From Candidatus Planktophila sp. (lineage in GTDB: Bacteria > Actinomycetota > Actinomycetes > Nanopelagicales > Nanopelagicaceae): DNA of 64,000 nucleotides. Positions 1-8,886 of the stretch are shown one piece after another; positions within the stretch are counted from its first letter, which is position 1, and each line of letters starts with the position of its first letter. The stretch is from contig JAUSFN010000026.1 in the NCBI GenBank assembly GCA_030649935.1, positions 212,979-276,978 of the forward strand, written 5' to 3'. A model generated the notes under the pieces. That model saw nothing but the letters and a program-made list of their open reading frames with translations, was not told the DNA's origin and did not search any database. Made by a program: the position numbers and the translations under genes.

Positions 1-280
1 AAAGTGAGTTTGACTGGTCGCCAATGAATATTTCGAACCCATGCTCGCGCCATTTAGTGGCTTCGGGATTCAAATCCACTCCTATGATTCGAGCGTTTTT
101 GCCCAAAAAATCTCGCCACATAAATAGTGACCCACCATCAAGAATGCCAATCTCTACAAACGTAATGGTTTCCCCAACGAACTTGGCGAGAAGTTGGTCA
201 TAAACATCGAAATAATTCGTGTGTTTAATAGAAAAATATCGTGAGTCCATAAATGAACGATATGTTGATTTGTTTTCCAT
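1..280 (-). CDS. class I SAM-dependent methyltransferase, partial
   Basis: This is the N-terminal 93 codons of a gene cut by the window edge; the start ATG is the complement of 278-280. The visible protein has a SAM-binding motif (VEIGILDGG, about residues 42-50), followed by a second strand ending in GVDLNP and a later IGDQSN stretch. This layout is typical of sugar O-methyltransferases of the ElmM/cephalosporin-hydroxylase-like group. It lies next to a TylF-like methyltransferase on the same strand, at the edge of a polysaccharide locus, so methylation of a sugar is the likely job. The substrate cannot be read from the sequence. Confidence 0.75.
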   Translation of the reverse strand, partial: MENKSTYRSFMDSRYFSIKHTNYFDVYDQLLAKFVGETITFVEIGILDGGSLFMWRDFLGKNARIIGVDLNPEATKWREHGFEIFIGDQSNSL

Positions 281-366
281 AATACTTGATTGTAACCTAC
301 CTATTTCTAGTTCCCTCGTAATTTATGGTGATTCTTTGCTTCTGAATCATTAAAACTAAGCTAATT

Positions 367-1230
367 CTAGAAAACTAAATCTTGAAAACAATCGCCTGGC
401 CTGTCGGGAGTTGAAGAAGATTGATTTTCCTTTGCGAGAAGAAAGAATCCACTATTTTTTGTCTCCATATGGTCATGGAACGCGTAGTCATCGAAGAGAA
501 TCTTTCCGCCTGGAAGGATTTTTTCATAGAAATACTCAAGAGTGGCGCCCGTTGGGGTAGCGGCATTTAGGTCGATATGCAACCATACAATCTCTGCTGG
601 GTTAATAGATGTTACAAATGATTCTGGGATATAGCCCTTATTGAAAACGGCATCTGGAGCAAACTCATTGAGCTTCTCAGTAGTAGTTTTCAGATCTAGA
701 TAGTTATACATTCCTGACTTAGATTTTTCATTTTCTAGCAAATCATCTTCTTTCATGGCTTCCCAGGAATCGTACATGTAACATTTAAAATCTACGCCAA
801 GATCTCTTAATGCCGACATTGCAAAGTAAGCAGTTAACCCATCACAAGTCCCTGCCTCTACTAAATTTTTAGTGCCATGTCGAGTAGCCTTTGCAGCACT
901 TAGAGCACTCCAATAGACAATGTAATGTCTCCATGCTAAAACTTGCAAAGCTGTTGATTGCAATGGGAGATGTGCAAATTGGGATAAAATAAACTTCTTT
1001 CCATCAAGAAGTGATTTTAAAGTCTCATTTGTCTGCTTGAATCCAATAGCACTATCCACCTCTGCACCTTCAATTAGACTAGCCCACGGCGGAGTCGTGG
1101 AACTGTCCGTATACATTCCCAACCGGAAAATGTGAATCTGCCTCGTGATATTCGAACGATTCTCCAAATGGTTAGCGCACGAGGTAAATTCTTTCCAATG
1201 AATTCCTTTATTCTCATGGCTCGCACCCAA
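367..1230 (-). CDS. TylF/MycF-like methyltransferase
   Basis: A 287-residue protein. The middle and C-terminal parts match the TylF (macrocin O-methyltransferase) family: a SAM motif VEAGTCDGLTAYF, the YDSWEAM segment that corresponds to YDSFEG in the family, a region equivalent to KGWFPET (NKGYIPESF), then LHIDLN and a C-terminal GGKILFDDYA holding the Asp pair thought to bind the metal. Such enzymes O-methylate sugars of natural products and surface glycans. The start is TTG with only a weak ribosome site; an in-frame stop lies nine codons upstream, so the protein cannot be much longer. A later start is possible because the first 40 residues show no family features. Confidence 0.75.
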   Translation of the reverse strand: MGASHENKGIHWKEFTSCANHLENRSNITRQIHIFRLGMYTDSSTTPPWASLIEGAEVDSAIGFKQTNETLKSLLDGKKFILSQFAHLPLQSTALQVLAWRHYIVYWSALSAAKATRHGTKNLVEAGTCDGLTAYFAMSALRDLGVDFKCYMYDSWEAMKEDDLLENEKSKSGMYNYLDLKTTTEKLNEFAPDAVFNKGYIPESFVTSINPAEIVWLHIDLNAATPTGATLEYFYEKILPGGKILFDDYAFHDHMETKNSGFFLLAKENQSSSTPDRPGDCFQDLVF

Positions 1231-1368
1231 ATACTTTCTAATATGTAATTATATTCAGAGGCTGAAATCCTAACCCATTTGTTGAGAGCTACAACTTCAA
1301 CCACGCGGCATTTACTCATAAGACTTTGAGGCAGCACGATTTGTCAAAATATTGAATATGATAATCAA

Positions 1369-2322
1369 ATGGACATTCAATCCCCAGTCGTTTTGAAGCT
1401 TGAAGGCGGACTCGGAAATCAATTGTTCGAATTGGCGGCAGGGTATTACTTGGCTGCCAAATTAGATTCTGAGTTACATCTCGATCAGTACTCGATTCCA
1501 CTGACGACGGTGCATGGCGAGACTGGATGCGGCTTTGAACCTTTTGGAGCCCTCCAACTTCCAAATTCAAGAAGTGTGCGATTGTTGCCAGAGCTGCCAA
1601 GCAGTTTTATTATCAACTTGGCAAAACGAAGCACATTTATAAAAAGATCAGCCATAAAAATGCGACTTTTCCGCAGCAATCCAAACAAACTTAAGCTATT
1701 TCTTGAGTCAAATGAAGCAAGATCTACTGCAGAGTTTTTTGAGATTGACACTCCTATGAAACTTCACGGGAACTTTCAATCTTGGGAAATCGTGGAAAGA
1801 GCAGCCCAATGCGGATTTCCGCGAATATTTCGATTGAGAAACACACCTCAGTGGATAATCGAGCTTGAAAATACCGTAGATTTCAAGAATTCGATTGTCT
1901 TGCATTTTCGCGTGGGTGATGACACTCGAACTAATCATAATTTCAGACAACCTGAAATTGGCTATTATTTGGAGGCTCTCAGAATAATAAAGTCGAAAAG
2001 GAAAGTCAGTAACATCTACATTTTGAGTGACGACATACCAAGAGTCAAGGAAATGTATGGCGATAAATTTGGTGAAGATTTTCATTACCTAGAAATGCCA
2101 AATGAATCGTCGGCGGGAGATCGACTTTATGTTTTGAGTTTATTCGGCGGGATTGTTTGTGCGAATAGCACGTTTTGCGGTTGGGCAGCTTGGTCAATCT
2201 ATAATTCTGGTGGTGAGGTAGTTGTTCCGGTCCCGTATTCTGATGGTCCCGTTTTGGGATCCAGAGATTTCCCCTCTAAATGGCACCAGCTAGACAAGAA
2301 TTTGGGGACAATCGTTGCTTGA
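1369..2322 (+). CDS. alpha-1,2-fucosyltransferase-like glycosyltransferase (GT11)
   Basis: A 317-residue protein with the three family 11 signatures in order: the N-terminal GGLGNQLFE at residues 13-21, the nucleotide-binding HFRVGDD at 179-185 (family form HxRxGD), and NSTFCGWAAW near 266-275. GT11 enzymes transfer L-fucose from GDP-fucose, usually to galactose, in O-antigens and capsules; related members use other deoxysugars. It starts a plus-strand run with the 4,6-dehydratase and ABC exporter genes that follow, so it probably acts in the cytoplasm on a lipid-linked repeat unit. No GDP-fucose synthesis genes are seen in this window, so the true donor is uncertain. Confidence 0.88.
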   Translation: MDIQSPVVLKLEGGLGNQLFELAAGYYLAAKLDSELHLDQYSIPLTTVHGETGCGFEPFGALQLPNSRSVRLLPELPSSFIINLAKRSTFIKRSAIKMRLFRSNPNKLKLFLESNEARSTAEFFEIDTPMKLHGNFQSWEIVERAAQCGFPRIFRLRNTPQWIIELENTVDFKNSIVLHFRVGDDTRTNHNFRQPEIGYYLEALRIIKSKRKVSNIYILSDDIPRVKEMYGDKFGEDFHYLEMPNESSAGDRLYVLSLFGGIVCANSTFCGWAAWSIYNSGGEVVVPVPYSDGPVLGSRDFPSKWHQLDKNLGTIVA

Positions 2323-2364
2323 ATTAGGCAATATGATTGCCCAAAGCGAAATTAGGGGTAATTA

Positions 2365-3405
2365 ATGAAAGTGTTATTAACAGGCGCTGGCGGTTTTGTT
2401 GGTCACCACACTTTGGCGCACTTATTAAAGACTACCGATTGGGATATTGTCGCTACTGATTCTTTTAGACACTTCGGAATTTCAGCAAGAATTAGGGCGG
2501 TTTTTGAAGAATTACCTAGTGAAGCCTCCCGTGTGAAGGTCGTTACTCATGACCTCGCTACGCCGATTGATTCAATCACAGCTAGAGAATTTGGTGACCC
2601 TGATGTCATCATAAATATGGCAAGTGATTCTCATGTGGATCGCTCAATCACAGATCCAAGACCCTTTGTTGAGAACAACGTAGCATTGGCATTGACGCTT
2701 TTAGATTACGCTAGGACTCTGCCATATTTAAAAACTTTTATCCAAATCGGGACGGATGAAGTTTATGGACCTGCACCTGAAGGTGTTAATCACCCCGAAT
2801 GGAGTCCACAAGTACCATCGAATCCCTACTCAGCCAGCAAGAGTGCTCAAGAGGCAATCGCAATTTCATATTGGAGAACTTTTAACGTCCCAGTAATCTT
2901 GACAAATACGATGAATATTATTGGAGAACGGCAGGACGTTGAGAAATTTGTGCCATTGATAATTAATATGCTCCAGCAGGGAAAGCCAGTTCCCGTGCAC
3001 GCAGTGGAAAAAAATGGCCAGTGGATGTCAGGAAGTCGATTCTATCTCCATGCACGCAATCAAGCGGATGCACTGAGATTCTTGATTACACACTTCGTGG
3101 ACACGCCGCATAAATACACTGACGGACTTGAACGTCCCGAGAGGTTTAATGTTAGAGGTGAGACTGAAATAAGCAATGACGAGATGGTCGTTTTAATAGC
3201 CAAATTCCTAGGAAAATCAAAACCAAAGAATGAACTCGTAAAGTTTACAAATGTTGAGGGAACTCGGCCAGGGCATGATTTAAGATATGCTCTTGATGGG
3301 GACAAGTTAATGGGAATGGGTTGGAAACCGCCTGTTGCCTTTGAAAAATCACTAGAGCGAACAGTTAATTGGACAGTTAAGAATCCAATTTGGATTTCTC
3401 TTTAA
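2365..3405 (+). CDS. NDP-glucose 4,6-dehydratase (RmlB-like)
   Basis: An extended short-chain dehydrogenase of 346 residues. It has the NAD-binding GAGGFVG at residues 7-13, the dehydratase triad TDE at 130-132 in TDEVYG, the YSASK motif with Tyr155 and Lys159, and the C-terminal RPGHDLRYALD stretch typical of RmlB. It should convert dTDP-glucose (or another NDP-glucose) to the 4-keto-6-deoxy sugar, the common precursor of deoxysugars. The RmlC-like epimerase, C-methyltransferase and ketoreductase-like genes at 7423-10118 could work downstream. A matching thymidylyltransferase is absent from this window. The next gene starts within a few bases of its stop. Confidence 0.85.
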   Translation: MKVLLTGAGGFVGHHTLAHLLKTTDWDIVATDSFRHFGISARIRAVFEELPSEASRVKVVTHDLATPIDSITAREFGDPDVIINMASDSHVDRSITDPRPFVENNVALALTLLDYARTLPYLKTFIQIGTDEVYGPAPEGVNHPEWSPQVPSNPYSASKSAQEAIAISYWRTFNVPVILTNTMNIIGERQDVEKFVPLIINMLQQGKPVPVHAVEKNGQWMSGSRFYLHARNQADALRFLITHFVDTPHKYTDGLERPERFNVRGETEISNDEMVVLIAKFLGKSKPKNELVKFTNVEGTRPGHDLRYALDGDKLMGMGWKPPVAFEKSLERTVNWTVKNPIWISL

Positions 3406-3410
3406 TTGTA

Positions 3411-5234
3411 ATGAACCGCTTGGGAAACAGTCCATTAAGTAGGGCAATCAAGGTTCTCTCTCGAGCTGATCGGCGCAAAATAATTGCAATCACCTTTCTG
3501 CAGATTTTAATGGGTGGCCTAGATTTATTGGGCGTAATCGCAATTGGTCTATTGGGAGCACTTTCAGTAACTGGGTTGCAATCTAGCAATCCAGGGAATC
3601 GCGTCAGTGCTGCACTTAAAATTTTACACATTCAAGACGCAACATTTCAAAAGCAAGCTGTCATTTTGGGAATCAGTGCAGTAATACTTTTGGTGGGGCG
3701 AACTATATTGTCAATCTTTTTTACACGCAGAACATTGTTTTTCTTGAGCCGAAGAGGAGCAAAGATTTCAGCGGATCTTATTTCAAGACTCTTGTCTCAG
3801 CCTCTTTTAATCGTCCAATCAAGAACTACTCAAGAAACAGTTTATGCTGTCACGACAGGCGTTGAGCGAATTGTCTTACAAGTATTAGCAACCGCGGTTG
3901 TCTGGATCGCAGATCTTGCTCTTTTAGTTGTGATGATGGTCGGGTTGTTAGTAGTGGACCCAGTCACTGCCATATCAACCTTTCTTGTTTTCTTGTTGGT
4001 TGGATATTTCTTATACAAGTTCATGCATGTTCGTGCTGGAAATCTTGGTGTCGAAAATTCCACACTGAGTATCAAGAGTAATGAAAAGATAGTTGAAGTC
4101 TTTGCCTCATATCGCGAATCGGTTGTACGGAACCGCCGAGATTATTATGCAAGAGAAATGGGACACCTAAGGTACTCATTAGCAAACACTTCTGCGGAAC
4201 TGGCATTTCTACCATACGTAAGTAAATATGTGATTGAAACGACCGTGGTAGTGGGGGCAGTCCTCATCGGAGCTGCACAGTTCTTCTTCCAAGACGCTTC
4301 CCATGCCATAGCAACTTTGGCAATATTTCTTGCGGCGGGTACCCGCATAGCACCAGCAATACTGCGACTCCAACAGGGAACAATTACCATTAAAAGTGGC
4401 TTGGGAGTAGGTTCGCCAACCTTGGATTTAATAGAGGCTTTAGGTACTGCGCCAATGACCGAGAACATAGATGACAGGGTTGATGTAATTCACGAGGGAT
4501 TCATTTCTGAAATAGATATTGAGGATGTTTCTCTTACCTATCCAAATAAAATTGTGCCAGCGATCGCTAATGTTTCTCTTACGATTCCAGCCGGCACTTC
4601 TATAGCATTCGTAGGGCCGTCGGGTGCAGGCAAAACGACAATGATTGATGTTTTGCTAGGCGTCTTAAATCCTGATAGCGGCTCAGTTTTAGTATCGGGT
4701 TTACCTCCATTGCTTGCCGTGGCAAAATGGCCGGGGTCAGTGTCATACGTACCCCAGGATGTGGTGATTGCCGCCGGCACAATTCGCGAGAATATTGCCC
4801 TCGGTTACCCAATGGAGGAAGCCACGGACGAATTAGTTATGGGCGCACTAAAAGTGGCCCATCTTGATAAATTTGTTGCAAGTTTGCCAGAGGGCATTGA
4901 TACCCAGGTAGGTGAACGAGGAGCCAGAATCAGCGGTGGACAGAGGCAAAGGCTGGGCATTGCACGAGCCATGTTTACGCGCCCGCACCTGTTAGTCCTA
5001 GATGAAGCAACTAGTTCATTAGATGGTGAAACGGAGGCAAGCATTTCTGACGCGATTCATGCACTGCGAGGTTCAACAACTGTTGTCATAATTGCTCACC
5101 GCTTATCTACTGTTAGAAATGCAGACAAGGTCGTATATCTTTCTAACGGTAAAGTGCTGGCAACCGGAACATTTGATGAGGTCCGAAAAACTGTACCTGA
5201 TTTTGACCGTCAAGCAAAAATTATGGGACTTTAG
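3411..5234 (+). CDS. ABC exporter, fused membrane and ATPase domains (MsbA/PglK-like)
   Basis: About 607 residues. The N-terminal 330 residues hold the hydrophobic membrane domain with around six segments. The ATPase domain has Walker A (GPSGAGKT, about 401-408), the signature ISGGQRQRLG near 507 and Walker B LLVLDEATSSLDG near 527. This half-transporter form exports lipids or lipid-linked glycans as a dimer, and in this locus a flippase for the polysaccharide precursor is the natural role. ATG at 3411 was chosen; an in-frame TTG at 3390 would overlap the previous gene. The 3' end overlaps the opposite-strand gene at 5231 by four bases. Confidence 0.88.
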   Translation: MNRLGNSPLSRAIKVLSRADRRKIIAITFLQILMGGLDLLGVIAIGLLGALSVTGLQSSNPGNRVSAALKILHIQDATFQKQAVILGISAVILLVGRTILSIFFTRRTLFFLSRRGAKISADLISRLLSQPLLIVQSRTTQETVYAVTTGVERIVLQVLATAVVWIADLALLVVMMVGLLVVDPVTAISTFLVFLLVGYFLYKFMHVRAGNLGVENSTLSIKSNEKIVEVFASYRESVVRNRRDYYAREMGHLRYSLANTSAELAFLPYVSKYVIETTVVVGAVLIGAAQFFFQDASHAIATLAIFLAAGTRIAPAILRLQQGTITIKSGLGVGSPTLDLIEALGTAPMTENIDDRVDVIHEGFISEIDIEDVSLTYPNKIVPAIANVSLTIPAGTSIAFVGPSGAGKTTMIDVLLGVLNPDSGSVLVSGLPPLLAVAKWPGSVSYVPQDVVIAAGTIRENIALGYPMEEATDELVMGALKVAHLDKFVASLPEGIDTQVGERGARISGGQRQRLGIARAMFTRPHLLVLDEATSSLDGETEASISDAIHALRGSTTVVIIAHRLSTVRNADKVVYLSNGKVLATGTFDEVRKTVPDFDRQAKIMGL

Positions 5235-6367
5235 CCTTTCATATTCAAGATTCGAGAGTACAAGTTAAGGTATTTATTCGCGCCAACGTCCATGCTGAAA
5301 TATTTCTCTGCTAGTGCCCTACATCTAACGGGAGTCTCGGAATCTGAAAGCAAACTAGCTAACCTTGTCGCACTTTCTACTAGATTGGTTGGTGTTCCAT
5401 CTAAAATCACGCCGGCATTAAACTCCTTAAGAAACTGGTCCATATCACCTAAGCCTCTATTTACAACTATTGGCCTGCCGCACGCCAAAAATTCACCTAT
5501 TTTTGTCGGCATGGCCGCAGATAACGAAGGACCCGCGTCCATTTTACAAACAGAAACACCAAAACTGTAGTCCGGAATTAAATTGGCCATTCCAGTCTGT
5601 GTTGAAGGGAATACTTTGCTTTCTCCAACGCCAATATGAGATTTGTTTGATTCTGCAGGTCGTGCCCAATGTGTATCAACCACAAAGAGTTTTCGAAACT
5701 CTTCCATAAATAATCTACTTAAATTTAAGTCGTAATATTCATTGTAGGTGCCAGAGAAAAGTGCTTGAGCCTTTGGTGGCATCATCGGATTTAACTTAAA
5801 ATAATCTAAATCAACGGCAGTAGGTACAACCGTTCGCAATAGTGGAAGGCGTTTATGTCTTTGTTCCAAAATAGGGACTACAGCACTGGTTAAAGTAGAC
5901 ATCCCGATACTCCTACTTGCGGCGATACTTTCTAACCCCCGATAAATGCCGTACAAAGTTTTATTAACCAGGTTTTCTTGGATCATTACTTTTTGATCTG
6001 CCCACAGACTTCGAACATCCCATAAAACAGGCGCCTGGCGCGAGGCGATGGCTGAAACGGCGGGAATATCACTCCGCGCATGGATCAAGTTTGTTTTTGG
6101 TATTTCTTGTCTCAAGTTATTGAGTCTCGCAACACCACCCATTAAACCGTTTGATCCAAAGTTTCGAAAATTCCATTCAACTCCAACAGATTTAAAGTAA
6201 GCGACCAGTTCCGAATTGGGATTCGATTTTTCATAGCTAATCAAATTAATCTTCAAGCCTGATTTACTTAGGCGGGAAATTAGAGGTGTAATTTGACTGC
6301 TTCCTACACCCTCCGAAAGGGAATCTATTGTTACGTAAGCTAAATCGAAACTGTCATATTTTTTCAT
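5231..6367 (-). CDS. glycosyltransferase, GT4-like
   Basis: A 378-residue protein with the GT-B layout. The N-terminal half includes IDSLSEGVGSSQITPLI, where these enzymes carry a Gly-rich acceptor loop. The C-terminal half carries the donor-site pattern GPSLSAAMPTKIGEFLACGRP, in which the Lys-x-x-Glu replaces the usual E-x7-E region. It probably adds one sugar to the lipid-linked chain at the cytoplasmic membrane. It is the last of five minus-strand genes (10118 down to 5231) packed almost without gaps, so they are likely one operon. Donor and acceptor sugars are unknown. Confidence 0.78.
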   Translation of the reverse strand: MKKYDSFDLAYVTIDSLSEGVGSSQITPLISRLSKSGLKINLISYEKSNPNSELVAYFKSVGVEWNFRNFGSNGLMGGVARLNNLRQEIPKTNLIHARSDIPAVSAIASRQAPVLWDVRSLWADQKVMIQENLVNKTLYGIYRGLESIAASRSIGMSTLTSAVVPILEQRHKRLPLLRTVVPTAVDLDYFKLNPMMPPKAQALFSGTYNEYYDLNLSRLFMEEFRKLFVVDTHWARPAESNKSHIGVGESKVFPSTQTGMANLIPDYSFGVSVCKMDAGPSLSAAMPTKIGEFLACGRPIVVNRGLGDMDQFLKEFNAGVILDGTPTNLVESATRLASLLSDSETPVRCRALAEKYFSMDVGANKYLNLYSRILNMKG

Positions 6368-6370
6368 TAT

Positions 6371-7441
6371 TTAACCCATCACAGACTCAAAAGCCAAGTC
6401 CCACTTTTTGAGCAAAATAGTTTGATTGTGATTTTCACGCAAGTAATTTTGCCCCGCCATAATTTCATCAAAGGCAAAACCTGGGTTGCTTAAAAGTCTA
6501 TTGAAATTTACAAACCAATCGTCGAGAGTATTGCAAACGGCGATAACTCCTGCTTGGCGCGCAACACGAACATATGCTGGACTCGGTGAAGTTAAACAGG
6601 GAAGTCCCAGTCGCCACATGATCAAGAGCCTATTTTCTGGCTTCAATCTCTGCATAGGCACTGACAAATCGATGGGAATCATCGCAATTGAACTCACCTT
6701 AGCGCATTCAACTAAGTTCTTGGGAGTCCAAGGAATAATATTTACGTGATCTATAAGTTGGCCTAAATCCTTTTCTAGTAGACCACGAGTACTTCTCGCG
6801 ATATATTTATTTAGAAATTGGAAGTATTTCTCATCTGTAACAAAGTTTAAACTCAAGGTAGTAGTTTTTGAGAGTCTTGAAAGAGCTGGAGAAATAATCT
6901 TGACACCGCCAATTGTTGCAGGTTGACCTTCCCAAAGAATCTGATTTGTATGAGATATCGAGGTCCCGGATTTCAGTGGATCGATAAATGGAATTTCATG
7001 ATGCGAGTCCAAGATGACATGCGTATTGGTGTTATAGCGCTTAATTATTTCCTCTTGCTCACTAGATGAACAAATCACAGCGCTTGAATTGACACAGAAA
7101 TCCCTAACATGATGGCTAAATGGTTTAACGCCACCGCTTAAATGACCGGTAATCCTTTTCGCCAAACCGCGCGCAAGATCATCAAAAGAATTTAGCGGAG
7201 AAAGGTAGGCATCAACTAGGTCAAGAACAATTGGAACTTGTTTTCGAGCAAAATATGGAGAATTAAAATCTGAGTTCTCGCTTGCAACTATGACATCTAC
7301 ACTTTGGTTTAAGTCAGTAACGATGGTATGACCCCTTGCCTGGGCCCAAAAAACGAGTCGGCGTCGGTCCCCCGCCGAAGTAAAAGTTGGTGACAGTGGC
7401 CAATAGCCAATATTGAGCTTCCTCAAGGGCTCAGTACCCAT
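6371..7441 (-). CDS. glycosyltransferase-like protein
   Basis: A 356-residue protein with a Rossmann-type N-terminal part (SAGDRRRLVFWAQARGHTIV, then VDVIVASENSDF) and a C-terminal half in which MQRLKPENRLLIMWRLGLP resembles the donor-site end of GT-B glycosyltransferases (Lys, Asn, Arg followed by a Gly-Leu-Pro turn). No membrane segments. It overlaps the upstream SDR gene by 19 bases and sits three bases before the GT4-like gene, so it is translated with them. The family match is weaker than for its neighbour; it could be an inactive relative. Confidence 0.6.
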   Translation of the reverse strand: MGTEPLRKLNIGYWPLSPTFTSAGDRRRLVFWAQARGHTIVTDLNQSVDVIVASENSDFNSPYFARKQVPIVLDLVDAYLSPLNSFDDLARGLAKRITGHLSGGVKPFSHHVRDFCVNSSAVICSSSEQEEIIKRYNTNTHVILDSHHEIPFIDPLKSGTSISHTNQILWEGQPATIGGVKIISPALSRLSKTTTLSLNFVTDEKYFQFLNKYIARSTRGLLEKDLGQLIDHVNIIPWTPKNLVECAKVSSIAMIPIDLSVPMQRLKPENRLLIMWRLGLPCLTSPSPAYVRVARQAGVIAVCNTLDDWFVNFNRLLSNPGFAFDEIMAGQNYLRENHNQTILLKKWDLAFESVMG

Positions 7442-8292
7442 TCCAAGCCTGTAATTAAAGAGTCCTTCGGTGACCAGCCAGATATAAAAAGCGGGGAAGT
7501 TTTACCTGCTACGAAAACCTCACTATGTCCAAAATTATGCATCTCCCACGCTGGTAGTTGATTAGTGGTTTGCAACAGTTCTTCAAGGGTTACTAATAGT
7601 TCAAGATTCGTAAAACCGAAAGAAGTGCCTACATCTATTTCCGTTGGAAGTTCGTTGTTGATAGCCCACGATATCGCTGAAGCAATATCTCTCGTAGTAA
7701 TCCAATCATGAATCGAAGAAGTATCATCCAGAACGACAGGTTCTCCATTTTTAAGGGAGCGAATTAGGTGTGGAATTAATCGCTTTTGATCCTGATTAGG
7801 GCCGTAAGGGTAAAAAATACGTGCCCAAGTAAATCTCATATCGGAACCTCGCATTAACTCTTTTACTGAGTTCAAGGCAACTACTTTTTGTTCAGCATAT
7901 AGAGTACTGGGAGCGAGATTCGTAATTCCGGCCGTACTCAGCCCACTCTGAAATCCATATTCAGCACAAGTCCCCAAAATTATTAAGTGCTCAACGTCAG
8001 AGTGGGCAATGTATTTAGCTAAATCAGTTGTAAACTTCGAATATTTGAAGTTCGAGAGATCATTCCTATAAACCCCCGGCTTAGTTATCCATGCAGTATG
8101 GACAATAATCTGAGGTTTCCAATCAAGAACCTTTATAAATTCTTCAAAGTGAAATATGTCACCTAAAACCTGCTTGCAATTAATCCCTTCACGCGGCGTT
8201 CGTGAAAAAGCCAGGAGTTCATGACCTTCGGACTGCAGCCTCTTGACTACGGAAGTTGCTATAAATCCATTTCCGATTACTAGAATTTTCAT
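7423..8292 (-). CDS. NAD-dependent epimerase/dehydratase, likely NDP-sugar 4-ketoreductase
   Basis: A 289-residue SDR-fold protein. The nucleotide site is GNGFIATSVV near residue 7, and the active-site region includes ILGTCAEYGF and a YAEQK motif (Tyr and Lys of the SDR pair). It is shorter than full epimerases and close in size to RmlD/NovS-type reductases, which reduce the 4-keto group to finish a deoxysugar. It lies between the RmlC-like gene and the glycosyltransferases, in the order expected for synthesis then transfer of one sugar. It could instead be a 4-epimerase. Confidence 0.75.
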   Translation of the reverse strand: MKILVIGNGFIATSVVKRLQSEGHELLAFSRTPREGINCKQVLGDIFHFEEFIKVLDWKPQIIVHTAWITKPGVYRNDLSNFKYSKFTTDLAKYIAHSDVEHLIILGTCAEYGFQSGLSTAGITNLAPSTLYAEQKVVALNSVKELMRGSDMRFTWARIFYPYGPNQDQKRLIPHLIRSLKNGEPVVLDDTSSIHDWITTRDIASAISWAINNELPTEIDVGTSFGFTNLELLVTLEELLQTTNQLPAWEMHNFGHSEVFVAGKTSPLFISGWSPKDSLITGLEWVLSP

Positions 8293-8298
8293 TACATA

Positions 8299-8886
8299 CT
8301 AACCGTTAAGTGACTCAGCATATTTTTGTGCCGCATATGCTAACGATACGCCCTGTGCATCCTTTTCAGAGATTGAGAGCTCTTTCAGTGGCCATTCGAA
8401 GCCAAGATCACCGAAAGGATGTATTGAGTATGAAGATTCAGGAGAATACTGAGATGTAAGAAAATATTGCACAATTGTGTCAGGCATTAACGTTTGGAAG
8501 CCATGTGCAACACCCTTTGGCAAGTAAACTTGATTGGAGTTCTCCCGAGATAATTCAAAAGTGGCAATTTTTGCAAAACTCTTTGATTTTGGGCGAATAT
8601 CGATAATTACTTCAAATGTCGAACCTTGTATGCATGTCACTATTTTTTCTTCAGCGAATGGTTCAATTTGAAAATGTATTCCCCGAATAGTTCCGGCCTT
8701 GGGGTTAATCGATACCGCTACAGAATCCAGCTTAGCGTGCAAAAAATTTTCAGGATGAAACTTAATAAATAGACCGCGCGAATCACTTGAAGAAACGGCT
8801 TGAACTAACTTTACGCCCTCTATATCGCTGAGATCGATATACGACACTAGATTTCGACCTGATGCATTTTGGGTATCGCGCACCAT
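8299..8886 (-). CDS. dTDP-4-keto-6-deoxyhexose 3,5-epimerase (RmlC/NovW family)
   Basis: A 195-residue cupin of the RmlC family. The catalytic His lies in GTIRGIHFQ, the partner Asp in VIIDIRPKSKSF, and the family stretch LPKGVAHGFQ and the Tyr in LTSQYSPESS are present. The enzyme moves protons at C3 and/or C5 of dTDP-4-keto-6-deoxyglucose. The ATG at 8886 would overlap the upstream methyltransferase by 40 bases; a GTG ending at 8846, just after that gene's stop and with a short purine run upstream, is an equally good start and would remove 13 residues that lie before the family's usual N-terminus. Confidence 0.88.
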   Translation of the reverse strand: MVRDTQNASGRNLVSYIDLSDIEGVKLVQAVSSSDSRGLFIKFHPENFLHAKLDSVAVSINPKAGTIRGIHFQIEPFAEEKIVTCIQGSTFEVIIDIRPKSKSFAKIATFELSRENSNQVYLPKGVAHGFQTLMPDTIVQYFLTSQYSPESSYSIHPFGDLGFEWPLKELSISEKDAQGVSLAYAAQKYAESLNG